Shown one piece after another: positions 18,268 to 26,201 of a DNA stretch of 64,000 bases; the first letter of the stretch is position 1; each line of letters starts with the position of its first letter. The position numbers and the translations under genes were made by a program. This stretch comes from Cereibacter_A azotoformans. Its GTDB lineage: Bacteria; Pseudomonadota; Alphaproteobacteria; Rhodobacterales; Rhodobacteraceae. The notes below the pieces were generated by a model. It was not told the DNA's origin. It saw only the letters and a program-made list of their open reading frames with translations, and did not search any database. Where the stretch lies: NCBI RefSeq assembly GCF_003050905.1, contig NZ_QAOT01000015.1. One strand, given 5' to 3'.

Positions 18268-18351
18268 GGAAATGTCCTTCGCAGATCGGGCGCAGTGCGG
18301 CCGAAGGTAACAGGTTTGGCCGCCGCGGGAAACGGCGGCCGGCATGTCATG

Positions 18352-19686
18352 TCACGGCAGAAGCGGCGACCAGGCCGGGTCCGAGGCCGGAACGCTGAGC
18401 GGCACCTTCTTGAGGTTCCGCCCCGAGATATCCACCGAATAGAGCGCCGGCTGCCCGCCCGCCCCCGCGCCCTCGCGGGTGAACATCAGCACGCGGCCGT
18501 TCGGCGCCCAGGTCGGGCCCTCGTCGAGGAACGAGGCGGTCAGCAGCCGCTCCTCCGAGCCGTCGGTCCGCATCACGCCGATGTGGAAGCGGCCCTGGTG
18601 CTGCTTGGTGAAGGCGATGAGGTCACCGCGCGGCGACCAGACCGGGGTGCCGTAGCGGCCCGCTCCGTTCGAGATCCGCCGCGGCTCGCCCCCGCCCGCG
18701 GGCATGATGTAGAGCTGCTGGCCGCCCGAGCGGTCGCTCTCGAACACGATCTGGCTGCCGTCCGGCGAATACGACGGCGCGGTCTCGATCGAGGGCGAGT
18801 TGGTCAGCTGGCGGCGCGTGCCGCTCGCGGTGTCGAGCGTGTAGATGTCGGTGTTGCCGCCCTGTTCGAGCGAGAAGGCGACCGTCCGGCCATCGGGCGC
18901 GAAGCGGGGCGCGAAGGTCATCGTGCCGGGCTGCTCGGCAAGGCTGCGGGTCGCGAGCGAGCCCACATCCATCAGGTAGATCCGGGGAAAGCCCGTCGAA
19001 TAGGAGGTGAAGAGGATGCGGTCGCCGGTGGGCGAGAAGCGCGGCGCGAGCACGATGGACGAGGAGTCCGTCAGATACTGCACGTTCGCACCATCGTAAT
19101 CCATCACCGCAAGGCGCTTGGCGCGGGCGTTCTTGGGCCCCGTTTCCGAGACGAAGACCACGCGACTGTCGAAATAGCCGCCCTCGCCGGTGATCCGGCT
19201 GTAGGCCACGTCGGCCACCTTGTGCGCCATGCGCCGCCAGCCCGAGGCCGAGCCCGCGAACTGCAGCCCCTCGCCGAGCGGCTGGTCGGAGAAGACGTCG
19301 TGCAGACGGAACTTCACCACCACCCGGTCGCCCGAAGCCGAGACCGAGCCGGTGATCAGCGCCTGCGCGTTGATCGCCTTCCAGTCGTTGTAGGCGATCG
19401 GCGCGTCAAAGCTGGTCACGCGGCTGATGTGGGCCGAGGCCGGGATCTCGCGGAAGAGCCCCGTGCCCGACAGGTCGGCCGCGATCACGCGGGCCATGTC
19501 CTGCGCCAGCTGCGAGGCGCCCGACGTCTCGGCCACGAAGTTCGGCACGGCGAAGGGCAAGGGCTCGATCACGCCTTCGGTGATCTGGATGCGCAGCGGC
19601 CCCTGCTGGGCCAGGGCGGGGGCCGCCGCCGGCAGAAGCAGGGCCAGGGCAAGGCCCATCGGGGCGAGGGATCTGAACAGGTTCAT
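18352..19686 (-). CDS. tolB: Tol-Pal system translocation protein TolB
   Basis: Periplasmic TolB that binds Pal and the C-terminus of TolA. From the ATG at 19686 it has 444 residues: a signal peptide ending ALAQ (about residue 27), an alpha/beta N-terminal domain, and a six-bladed WD40-like propeller from about residue 190. The propeller repeats read FSPTGDRILFTS, FAPDGRTVAFSLE, YSPDGSQIVFESD, WSPRGDLIAFTK and WAPNGRVLMFTRE. It follows tolA by 67 bp and precedes pal by 84 bp. Confidence 0.97.
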   Translation of the reverse strand: MNLFRSLAPMGLALALLLPAAAPALAQQGPLRIQITEGVIEPLPFAVPNFVAETSGASQLAQDMARVIAADLSGTGLFREIPASAHISRVTSFDAPIAYNDWKAINAQALITGSVSASGDRVVVKFRLHDVFSDQPLGEGLQFAGSASGWRRMAHKVADVAYSRITGEGGYFDSRVVFVSETGPKNARAKRLAVMDYDGANVQYLTDSSSIVLAPRFSPTGDRILFTSYSTGFPRIYLMDVGSLATRSLAEQPGTMTFAPRFAPDGRTVAFSLEQGGNTDIYTLDTASGTRRQLTNSPSIETAPSYSPDGSQIVFESDRSGGQQLYIMPAGGGEPRRISNGAGRYGTPVWSPRGDLIAFTKQHQGRFHIGVMRTDGSEERLLTASFLDEGPTWAPNGRVLMFTREGAGAGGQPALYSVDISGRNLKKVPLSVPASDPAWSPLLP

Positions 19687-19753
19687 GGAGTCCTCATGCT
19701 CTCCGGGTTCCGTTGAACCGGGCCCGAGGCCCGGATACACGCGCGCTGTATCG

Positions 19754-21004
19754 TCATTTCATCCGCATCCCGTTGGGATCGAACTCCATCTCGACCTCGC
19801 GCCACTGGTCATACTTCTCGGGCGGCAGCGGGAAGCCCCGCGTTCCGCAGCGGATGATGGCGCGCCGCGCGGCCTCGAACGCCTGACGTGCGCCGGCGTC
19901 GGTCCCGCCGCGCGATTCGATCATGCGGATCGAGCCGGCATCGGGCGTTCCATCCTGCCTCATGCTCATGGCCACCGTGACGGTCGTGGCCAGCGCCTCG
20001 GTCGAAAGCGCCCCCACGTTCCAGCATTGCTGCACGGCGATGCGGAAGGCGTCCTTCTCGCCGCTGGTGACGGGCGGGCCCGAGCGGGCGGGCGCCGAGG
20101 GCCGCTCGGACGCGGGCTCGGTGCCGCCACCAAGAGCCTCGGCCAGGGCATCCTCGACCGCGCGGCTGTCGTTCTGGCGCGGCGTTTCGGCCGCGGGCCG
20201 CTCGGGCCGCTCGGCCGGTGTCTCGGCGGGCTCCGCCGCGGCGGTCTCGGTGCGGCTGGTCGAGGCCGGGCGCGGCTCTTCGGCCGCCGGTTCCGGCGCA
20301 CGGGCGCGCTGCGGGCGCACCTTGGGCCGGGCCGAGCTGGTGGGGGCGAGCTGCGCCACCTCCTCGGTCTCGGTCGTCTCGGTCACGATCTCGGTCGTGG
20401 CCTCCTCGGGCGCGGCCGGGGGCTTCTCCTCGACCACCTCGGGCGCCGGCGTCTGCGGATCGGGCGCCACCGGCGGGGTCGGCACCTCGGCCACCTCGGC
20501 CTCGGGCGGCGGCGCGGGGGCCGGGGTCGGCGCCACGCGCGGCGCAGGCTTGGGCTTGGGGCGCGGCGAGCTTTGCGGCACGAGGATCGGCTGCTCGACC
20601 TCGGCCACCGGAGCCAACGGCTCGGGCGCCTCGGCGATCTCGGGCTCGGGCACCGGCGCGATCTCGGGCGCGGTGGGTGCGGCGTCCGGCTGCGGCGCGG
20701 GTTCGGGCCGCGGCTCGGGCGCGAGCGGCGGCGGCGTCTCCGCCACCGGAGCGGGGGCCGGCGCGGGCGCGGCCTCTTCAGGGGGGGGCGCCGGCTGTTC
20801 CGGCTCGACCGAAGGGGTCGGGCGCTGCTCGGAGGGCTGGGTCGCGGCCGAGGTCATGGCGTCGAACTCGGCGCTCGTCATCAGCGAGACCGAGGTCACG
20901 GCCACTTCAGGCGCGTGCTGCGGCTGGAAGAACCAGTCGCCGAACAAGAGCCAGAGGATCAGGCTGAAGTGCCCGATGCCGGAGATGATGACCCCCTTGT
21001 CCAT
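19754..21004 (-). CDS. tolA: Tol-Pal protein TolA with a very Pro/Glu/Ala-rich middle
   Basis: Inner-membrane TolA spans the periplasm and couples the TolQR motor to TolB-Pal. The ATG at 21004 gives 416 residues, with one N-terminal membrane helix (GIGHFSLILWLLFGDWFF) and a C-terminal TonB/TolA-type domain (about 330-416, with AVQQCWNVGAL). The long middle (about 60-320) is low-complexity and packed with Pro, Glu and Ala, rather than the Lys/Ala-rich alpha-helix of enteric TolA. Position between tolR and tolB and the overall layout support the call despite weak similarity. Confidence 0.88.
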   Translation of the reverse strand: MDKGVIISGIGHFSLILWLLFGDWFFQPQHAPEVAVTSVSLMTSAEFDAMTSAATQPSEQRPTPSVEPEQPAPPPEEAAPAPAPAPVAETPPPLAPEPRPEPAPQPDAAPTAPEIAPVPEPEIAEAPEPLAPVAEVEQPILVPQSSPRPKPKPAPRVAPTPAPAPPPEAEVAEVPTPPVAPDPQTPAPEVVEEKPPAAPEEATTEIVTETTETEEVAQLAPTSSARPKVRPQRARAPEPAAEEPRPASTSRTETAAAEPAETPAERPERPAAETPRQNDSRAVEDALAEALGGGTEPASERPSAPARSGPPVTSGEKDAFRIAVQQCWNVGALSTEALATTVTVAMSMRQDGTPDAGSIRMIESRGGTDAGARQAFEAARRAIIRCGTRGFPLPPEKYDQWREVEMEFDPNGMRMK

Positions 21005-21014
21005 GCCGGATGGC

Positions 21015-21485
21015 CTAGCCGCCGCTTCCGCCGAACGTCGGGCCGCCGACATCCGTCACCAGACCGATGTCCTGGAAACCGCCCCGGTTGAGCGCCCCCA
21101 TCACCTGCGCCACGCGCTCGTAGGGGATCGCGCCGTCGGCGCGCAGGAAGACCTTCTTCGAGGTCCGCTCGGCCGCGATGGCCGAGAGCTTGGGGATCAG
21201 CTCGGCCTCGGGCGTCTCGGTGGTCTGGATCGTCAACCGCCCGTCGGCGGCGATCGTGATCGTGAGGGGCTCTTCCTGCTCGGTCGGCAGGGCATTGGCC
21301 GCGGTCTCGGGCAGCTTCACCGGCACGCCCACCGTCAGAAGCGGGGCCGCCACCATGAAGATGATGAGCAGCACGAGCATCACATCCACGAAGGGCGTGA
21401 CGTTGATCTCGGACATGGCGGCCGACTGGCCGCGACGCCGCCCGCGGCGTCCTCCGCCGGACTTCTTGATGACACCCGCCCCCAT
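21015..21485 (-). CDS. tolR: Tol-Pal motor protein TolR (ExbD family)
   Basis: ExbD/TolR family protein of 156 residues with one membrane helix (about 33-52). The functional Asp lies in NVTPFVDVMLVLLIIFMV, where it takes part in proton-driven movement with TolQ. A basic, Gly/Arg-rich cytoplasmic segment (KKSGGGRRGRRRG) precedes the helix, and the periplasmic domain with LPTEQEEPLTITI follows. It begins three bases after the tolQ stop and ends ten bases before tolA. Confidence 0.97.
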   Translation of the reverse strand: MGAGVIKKSGGGRRGRRRGQSAAMSEINVTPFVDVMLVLLIIFMVAAPLLTVGVPVKLPETAANALPTEQEEPLTITIAADGRLTIQTTETPEAELIPKLSAIAAERTSKKVFLRADGAIPYERVAQVMGALNRGGFQDIGLVTDVGGPTFGGSGG

Positions 21486-21488
21486 GGT

Positions 21489-22187
21489 TCAGGCCGCGTC
21501 CAGCTGGCGCGAGAGGATGGTCGCGAACTCGTCCGAGAAGGCCTCGTAACCGCCGATGATCCGCTCGGAATCGGCGTTGAGCTTGTTGTAGAAGACCACG
21601 GCCGGGATGGCGGCCACGAGGCCGAAGGCGGTGGCCAGGAGCGCCTCGGCGATGCCCGGCGCCACCACGGCGAGGTTGGTGTTCTGCGAGATCGCGATCT
21701 GCTCGAAGGCGTGCTTGATGCCCCAGACCGTGCCGAAAAGGCCGATGAAGGGCGCGGTCGAGCCGGTGGTGGCCAGGAACGAGAGGCCCGCGTTCAGGGT
21801 CTCGCTTTCCTTGTCGATGGCCACACCCATCGAGCGGTCGATCCGCGACTGCGCCCCCGCGATCAGCCCGCCGTCGGTGCGGTGGCTGCGGCGCCATTCG
21901 AGCATCCCGGCCGCGAAGATCTTCTCCGAGGCGCCCTCGGGCTGCGGCCCGAGACGCTCGAACAGCTCGTCGAGCGGCTCGCCCGACCAGAAGGCGCGAT
22001 CGAAGATCGCCGCCTCGCGCCGCGCCTGCCGGTAGAGGAGGTGCTTGCGGATGATGATGGCCCACGACCAGAAGGACATGACGATCAGCAGGATCATCAC
22101 CACCTTCACCGTGAGCGTCGCGCGCGCGAAGAGGGCGAGCATGGAGAAATCAATCTCCTGCGCCATCGCAAGGGTTTCCGTTTCCAT
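21489..22187 (-). CDS. tolQ: Tol-Pal motor protein TolQ (ExbB/MotA family)
   Basis: Inner-membrane proton-channel component of the Tol motor. The 232 residues hold three membrane helices (about 20-40, 137-158 and 172-195). The conserved segments FLATTGSTAPFIGLFGTVWG and IAEALLATAFGLVAAIPAVV, typical of the MotA/TolQ/ExbB family, are present. It is the first gene of the tolQRAB-pal-cpoB-tilS run. A promoter matching the consensus lies 50 bp upstream. Met8 is an alternative start. Confidence 0.97.
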   Translation of the reverse strand: METETLAMAQEIDFSMLALFARATLTVKVVMILLIVMSFWSWAIIIRKHLLYRQARREAAIFDRAFWSGEPLDELFERLGPQPEGASEKIFAAGMLEWRRSHRTDGGLIAGAQSRIDRSMGVAIDKESETLNAGLSFLATTGSTAPFIGLFGTVWGIKHAFEQIAISQNTNLAVVAPGIAEALLATAFGLVAAIPAVVFYNKLNADSERIIGGYEAFSDEFATILSRQLDAA

Positions 22188-22233
22188 CTGCCTGCTCTCT
22201 GGTGGCCGTTCTGCGGGCCGTTCTTACCGGTGA

Positions 22234-22262
22234 TTCTATCTTGGTTTTAGAGGGATTGCCAA
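22234..22262 (-). promoter_or_regulatory. Candidate sigma-70 promoter for tolQRAB-pal
   Basis: Reading leftward, TTGGCA (22262-22257) and ATAGAA (22239-22234) are separated by exactly 17 bases of AT-richer sequence. The predicted transcription start near 22227 leaves a leader of about 40 bases before tolQ. It also separates ybgC, 135 bp upstream on the same strand, from the tol operon proper. Confidence 0.55.
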
Positions 22263-22322
22263 CACATCTGCGTCAAGTGGCAAAGCGGCGCCAACAGGGC
22301 CGATCGCGCCGGATCCGGGCCC

Positions 22323-22712
22323 TCAGCGCAGAAGCTGGCGGACTTCCGCCGGAAGGCGGGCCGCCCGCCCCTCGGGCCCGAGGCATACGAGGACCACGCG
22401 GGCGCCGAACAGCTTCTCGGGCCCGCGGAGCACATCCTGCTCGAGCACGATCCGCGCGCCCCCCGTCTCGACAAGCCGCGTCTCGACCTCGAGAAGATCG
22501 TCGAAGAGCGCCGGGCGCAGGTAGTCGGCCTCGACCCGCCGCACGGCGAAGACGATGCCGGAATCGGCCTTCAGGCGCACCTGATCCACGCCCAGCGCCC
22601 GGACCCATTCGCTCCGGGCGCGCTCGATGAACTTGAGATAGTTGGCGTAGTAGACGATTCCCGCGAGATCGGTGTCCTCGTAGTAAACGCGCAGGGCGAA
22701 ACGGTGCTGCAT
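22323..22712 (-). CDS. ybgC: Tol-Pal-associated acyl-CoA thioesterase YbgC
   Basis: Hot-dog-fold thioesterase that hydrolyses short-chain acyl-CoA and is classically linked to the tol-pal cluster. The ATG at 22712 begins MQHRFALRVYYEDTDLAGIV, the family N-terminus with the catalytic Asp, followed by YYANYLKFIERARSEW. The protein is 129 residues, the usual length; longer in-frame starts upstream have no family similarity. It is the first gene of the cluster, ahead of tolQ, with a possible second promoter in between. Confidence 0.93.
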   Translation of the reverse strand: MQHRFALRVYYEDTDLAGIVYYANYLKFIERARSEWVRALGVDQVRLKADSGIVFAVRRVEADYLRPALFDDLLEVETRLVETGGARIVLEQDVLRGPEKLFGARVVLVCLGPEGRAARLPAEVRQLLR

Positions 22713-22980
22713 GAGGCGCCTCGGAGGGGGAATCGATCTAGGGCGCGGCCTAGCCCGAAGCGGCCGCCCCCGCAAGGAAGATGCGGAAATTGCAGCCGAA
22801 ATGGGCGTGCCCTCGCCCATTCGCCATGCGGTGCGAGTGTATGCCGCACCTTTCGTTGCGCGTTTCTGCGTGAGGAAGCCGCGGCGCATGCTAACTTCGG
22901 GACCGCAGGTGCATCCGCATCATCCCGAGGCGTGTTGCGCGTCTGATCATGAGTTCTAATGCCCGTTAGAGGAGAGCACT

Positions 22981-23274
22981 ATGTCTGATATGGAAAAGGC
23001 GATGTCGCAGATGCTGACCGACATGACGCCGAAGAAACTGCCCACCAACGAAGAGATCTTCGGCAAGGGCGCCCAGCTTGGCGACGCGAAGGCGATGGGC
23101 TTCACCGACATCCTCGATTCCATGACGCCGAAGAAGCTGCCGACCAACGAAGAGATCTTCGGCCAACTCGCCGAACTCGACACGACGGCCTTCGACGCGC
23201 TGCTCGAGCTCTTCACCCCGAAGAAGCTGATGAGCTACGACGAACTCGGGAAAAGCCTCGGCCTCAAGCTCTGA
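22981..23274 (+). CDS. Unrecognised small protein with three TPKKL repeats
   Basis: I do not recognise a family for this 97-residue protein, but it looks strongly like a real gene. A good ribosome-binding site (AGAGGAGAG) sits five bases before the ATG, codon use is strict, and an internal repeat is kept in frame. The units begin at residue 15 (MTPKKLPTNEEIFGKG), residue 48 (MTPKKLPTNEEIFGQL) and residue 78 (FTPKKLMSYDELGKSL), spaced 33 and 30 residues apart. Each unit is a basic TPKKL start followed by an acidic amphipathic stretch. There is no signal peptide, membrane helix or Cys, so a soluble cytoplasmic scaffold or binding protein is possible. It has its own leader and a downstream stem-loop, so it is likely monocistronic. 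Confidence 0.78.
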   Translation: MSDMEKAMSQMLTDMTPKKLPTNEEIFGKGAQLGDAKAMGFTDILDSMTPKKLPTNEEIFGQLAELDTTAFDALLELFTPKKLMSYDELGKSLGLKL

Positions 23275-23309
23275 TCGTCTGAGAGGACGCTGACCCTTCG
23301 GGGCCCGGG

Positions 23310-23329
23310 CGGCCGGCCACAGGGCCGGC
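23310..23329 (+). terminator. Stem-loop after the repeat-protein gene
   Basis: GGCCGGCC, a four-base loop ACAG, then GGCCGGCC: an 8 bp all-GC stem 36 bp past the stop codon. The stem is followed by a weak T-rich stretch (CATTTC). It probably ends the small monocistronic mRNA, although the poor T-tract makes it a modest intrinsic terminator. Confidence 0.5.
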
Positions 23330-23398
23330 CACGTCATTTCCGGCCAGCGCGCCGCGACGGCGGCGGGATCCGCTGACGGCGGGCGTCGCGCACGAGGG

Positions 23399-23427
23399 TT
23401 GCAATCGCCCCGGCGACCGTCCTACCT
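23399..23427 (+). promoter_or_regulatory. Candidate promoter for the holB operon
   Basis: TTGCAA (23399-23404) and CTACCT (23422-23427) are separated by 17 bases. The predicted start near 23434 leaves about 40 bases to the holB ATG. The -10 element is only a fair match. Confidence 0.4.
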
Positions 23428-23473
23428 CCGGTTTGCGTGGCCCCGGCCTCGCACATCCAGCCGAGAGGAAGCG

Positions 23474-24595
23474 ATGGCGCAGCCCGCGCAGGACGAGATC
23501 CCGGAGCCCGACCGCGTCGAAGGTGCGCCGCACCCGCGCGAGACGCTGGCGCTCTTCGGGCATGAACGGGCCGAGGACGAGTTCCTCGCCGCCTTCACCA
23601 TGGGCCGCCTGCATCACGGCTGGCTGATCACGGGGCCGCTGGGGGTGGGCAAGGCCACCCTCGCCTGGCGCATCGCCCGGTTCCTTCTGGCCACGCCCGA
23701 GGGCGGCGGGCTCTTTGACGCCCCACCCCCTGCCTCGCTCGAGGTGCCGGCGGATCACCCCGTCGCGCGGCGCATGGCGGCGCTGTCGGAGGGACGGCTC
23801 TTCCTGCTCCGCCGCGCCTGGGACGAAAAGGCCAAACGGCTCAAGACCCAGATCACGGTCGAGGAGGTGCGGCGGATGAAGGCCTTCTTCGCCCTGTCGG
23901 CCGCGGATGGCGGGCGGCGGGTGGCGATCGTCGATCCCGCCGACGAGATGAACGTCTCGGCCGCCAACGCGCTGCTCAAGCTGCTCGAGGAGCCGCCCGA
24001 AGGGGTGACGATCCTCCTCGTCTGCCACCAGCCCTCGCGGCTGCTGCCCACGATCCGCTCGCGCTGCCGCGAGTTGCGCCTGTCTCCGCTCTCGCCCGAG
24101 GACATGGCCCGCGCCCTCACCGCGGCGGGGGTCGAGGCGGGCGATCCGCAGGCCCTGGCCGAGCTGGCGGGCGGCTCGGCGGGCGAGGCGATCCGGGTGG
24201 CGAACCTGGAGGGGGTGAAGCTCTATGCGGCACTGGTGGGGCTGCTTTCGACCCTCCCGCGGCTCGACCGGGCCAAGCTCGTGGCGCTGGCGGATGCCGC
24301 ATCCGGCAAGGGGGCCGAGCCGCAGTTCGAGCTGATGCTCACGCTGATCGACCTCTTCCTTGTGCGGGTGGCGCGGGCGGGCACGCTGCGGCTTCTGCCG
24401 CCCGAAGCGGTTCCCGGCGAGGGCGACCTGATCGCGCGGCTCGCGCCCGACGCGCGGGCGGCGCGGCTCTGGGCCGATCTGGCGCAGACGCTCGGAAACC
24501 GGGCACGGCGCGGGCGGGCGGTCAACCTTGACCCTGCCGCGCTTCTCATGGATATGGTTCTCCGGATTGACGAGACGGCGGCCCAGCTCGCCTGA
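23474..24595 (+). CDS. holB: DNA polymerase III delta' subunit
   Basis: Clamp-loader subunit delta'. The ATG at 23474 follows an AGAGGAAG ribosome-binding site and gives 373 residues. Motifs are the P-loop-like GPLGVGKATLAWRIARF (about 52-68), ISVEEVRRM-like ITVEEVRRMKAFF, SAANALLKLLEEPP and IRSRCRELRLSPL with the SRC arginine finger. A Zn-binding segment typical of gamma subunits is absent, as expected for delta'. It heads a plus-strand run with tatD, an MBL hydrolase and an AEC carrier. Confidence 0.93.
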   Translation: MAQPAQDEIPEPDRVEGAPHPRETLALFGHERAEDEFLAAFTMGRLHHGWLITGPLGVGKATLAWRIARFLLATPEGGGLFDAPPPASLEVPADHPVARRMAALSEGRLFLLRRAWDEKAKRLKTQITVEEVRRMKAFFALSAADGGRRVAIVDPADEMNVSAANALLKLLEEPPEGVTILLVCHQPSRLLPTIRSRCRELRLSPLSPEDMARALTAAGVEAGDPQALAELAGGSAGEAIRVANLEGVKLYAALVGLLSTLPRLDRAKLVALADAASGKGAEPQFELMLTLIDLFLVRVARAGTLRLLPPEAVPGEGDLIARLAPDARAARLWADLAQTLGNRARRGRAVNLDPAALLMDMVLRIDETAAQLA

Positions 24596-24606
24596 AGGTA
24601 AGCCTG

Positions 24607-25404
24607 ATGACGCCCCAAACGCCCCCGCAGATCGTCGACAGCCATTGCCACCTGGATTTCCCCGACTTCGACGGCGAACATGCGGCGCTGATCGAACGGG
24701 CACGGGCGGCCGGGGTCACGCGGATGGTCACGATCTGCACCCGCCTGCGCCATGAGCCGCGGGTGCGCGCCATTGCCGAGGCGCATGAGGGGGTCTTCTA
24801 CGCCGCGGGCACCCACCCGATGAGCGCCGCGGAAGAGCCCATGGCCACCGTCGAGGAGTTGGTGGCGCTGGCCGCCCATCCGAAGTTCGTGGGCATCGGG
24901 GAAAGCGGGCTCGACTACCACTACACGCCCGAAAGCGCGCCCGTTCAGCAAGAGAGCCTGCGCATCCATATCGAGGCGGCGCGGCGCACGGGCCTGCCGC
25001 TCATCATCCATGCGCGCGATGCCGACGAGGACATGGCCCGCATCCTGACGGAAGAGCATCGTGCGGGCGCCTATTCCTGCGTGATGCATTGCTTCTCGTC
25101 GGGGGCGGCGCTGGCGCGGGCCGCGCTGGATCTGGGCTTCTACCTCTCGATGTCCGGGATCGCGGCCTTCCCGAAATCGGCCGAGCTGCGCGCGATCTTC
25201 GCCGCGGCCCCGCTCGACCGCATCCTGCTGGAAACCGACAGCCCCTATCTCGCCCCCCCGCCCTACCGCGGCAAGCGCAACGAGCCGGCCTACACCGCCC
25301 ACACGGCCGCGAAGGGCGCCGAGGTCTTCGGCCTGAACCTGTCCGACTTCGCCGCCGCCACCTCGGCCAACTTCGACCGGCTGTTCGCGAAGGCCGCCGC
25401 CTGA
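24607..25404 (+). CDS. TatD family metal-dependent hydrolase
   Basis: TIM-barrel metal hydrolase of 265 residues. Metal and catalytic motifs are VDSHCHLDF near the N-terminus, GIGESGLDYHY, IIHARDADEDM, MHCFSSG and the C-terminal ETDSPYLAPPPYRGKRNEP. Characterised TatD proteins are 3'-5' exonucleases or deoxyribonucleases, sometimes with D-tyrosyl-tRNA deacylase activity. Start and length match the family. It follows holB by 11 bp, a widely conserved pairing, and its stop overlaps the next start (TGATG). Confidence 0.93.
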   Translation: MTPQTPPQIVDSHCHLDFPDFDGEHAALIERARAAGVTRMVTICTRLRHEPRVRAIAEAHEGVFYAAGTHPMSAAEEPMATVEELVALAAHPKFVGIGESGLDYHYTPESAPVQQESLRIHIEAARRTGLPLIIHARDADEDMARILTEEHRAGAYSCVMHCFSSGAALARAALDLGFYLSMSGIAAFPKSAELRAIFAAAPLDRILLETDSPYLAPPPYRGKRNEPAYTAHTAAKGAEVFGLNLSDFAAATSANFDRLFAKAAA

Positions 25405-26201
25405 TGGCCCGGCTGCATTGCACCATCCTGGGCTGCGGCTCGTCGGGGGGTGTGCCGCGCCTGGGCGGGCTCTGGGGTGAGTGCGACCCGACCGACCCGA
25501 GGAACCGCCGCCGCCGCTGCTCGCTGCTGATCGAGCGGGTCACGGCGGACGGCACGACGCGGGTGCTGATCGACACGACGCCCGACATGCATCCGCAGCT
25601 TCTGGATGCGGGCGTGGGGGAGCTGGACGCCGTGGCCTGGACCCACGCCCATGCCGATCATGTCCACGGCATCGACGACCTGCGCCAGATCGTCTTCAAC
25701 ATGCAGAAACGCCTGCCGGTCTGGGCCGACGCCGATACGCAACAGGCGCTGCTCACGCGCTTCGGCTATGCCTTTGCGCAGCCCGAAGGTTCGCTCTACC
25801 CGCCGATCCTCGACCTCAACACGATCGAGGGCCCGTTCGAGATCACGGGCGCGGGCGGCACGGTCCGGCTCGAGCCCTTCCGCGTCAGCCACGGGCCCAC
25901 CGAGGCGCTCGGCTTTCGCGTCGGCGCCCTGGCCTATCTGCCGGATGTGGTGGCCATCCCCGAAGAGGCCTGGCCCCGGCTCGAGGGGCTCGAGATGTGG
26001 GTGCTCGACGCGCTGCGCCGCAAGCCGCACCCGACCCATGCCCATCTCGCGCTCGCGCTGGAATGGATCGCGCGGGCGCGTCCCCGGCGGGCGATCCTGA
26101 CCAACATGCATATCGACCTCGACTATGCGACGCTGGCGGCGGAGCTTCCGGCGCATGTCGTGCCGGCCTACGATGGGCTGACGTTCGACCTCGCCGCATG
26201 A
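25404..26201 (+). CDS. MBL-fold metallohydrolase, PhnP-like
   Basis: Metallo-beta-lactamase-fold hydrolase of 265 residues. The start is the ATG overlapping the tatD stop by one base. The beginning reads LHCTILGCGSSGGVPRLGG, and the metal site is THAHADHVHGIDD. Later conserved positions are FRVSHGPTEALGFR and ILTNMHIDLDYATL. The family includes PhnP, a cyclic-phosphate phosphodiesterase, but no phn genes are near. The usual genomic partner is tatD/holB, as here, which suggests a nucleotide-related role. The stop overlaps the next gene by ATGA. Confidence 0.88.
   Translation: MARLHCTILGCGSSGGVPRLGGLWGECDPTDPRNRRRRCSLLIERVTADGTTRVLIDTTPDMHPQLLDAGVGELDAVAWTHAHADHVHGIDDLRQIVFNMQKRLPVWADADTQQALLTRFGYAFAQPEGSLYPPILDLNTIEGPFEITGAGGTVRLEPFRVSHGPTEALGFRVGALAYLPDVVAIPEEAWPRLEGLEMWVLDALRRKPHPTHAHLALALEWIARARPRRAILTNMHIDLDYATLAAELPAHVVPAYDGLTFDLAA

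Noticed and set aside
22955..22970. Small dyad TCTAA-tgcccg-TTAGA before the repeat-protein gene as an operator
   Set aside because: Only five base pairs per arm and it may simply be part of the -10 region; too weak to call.
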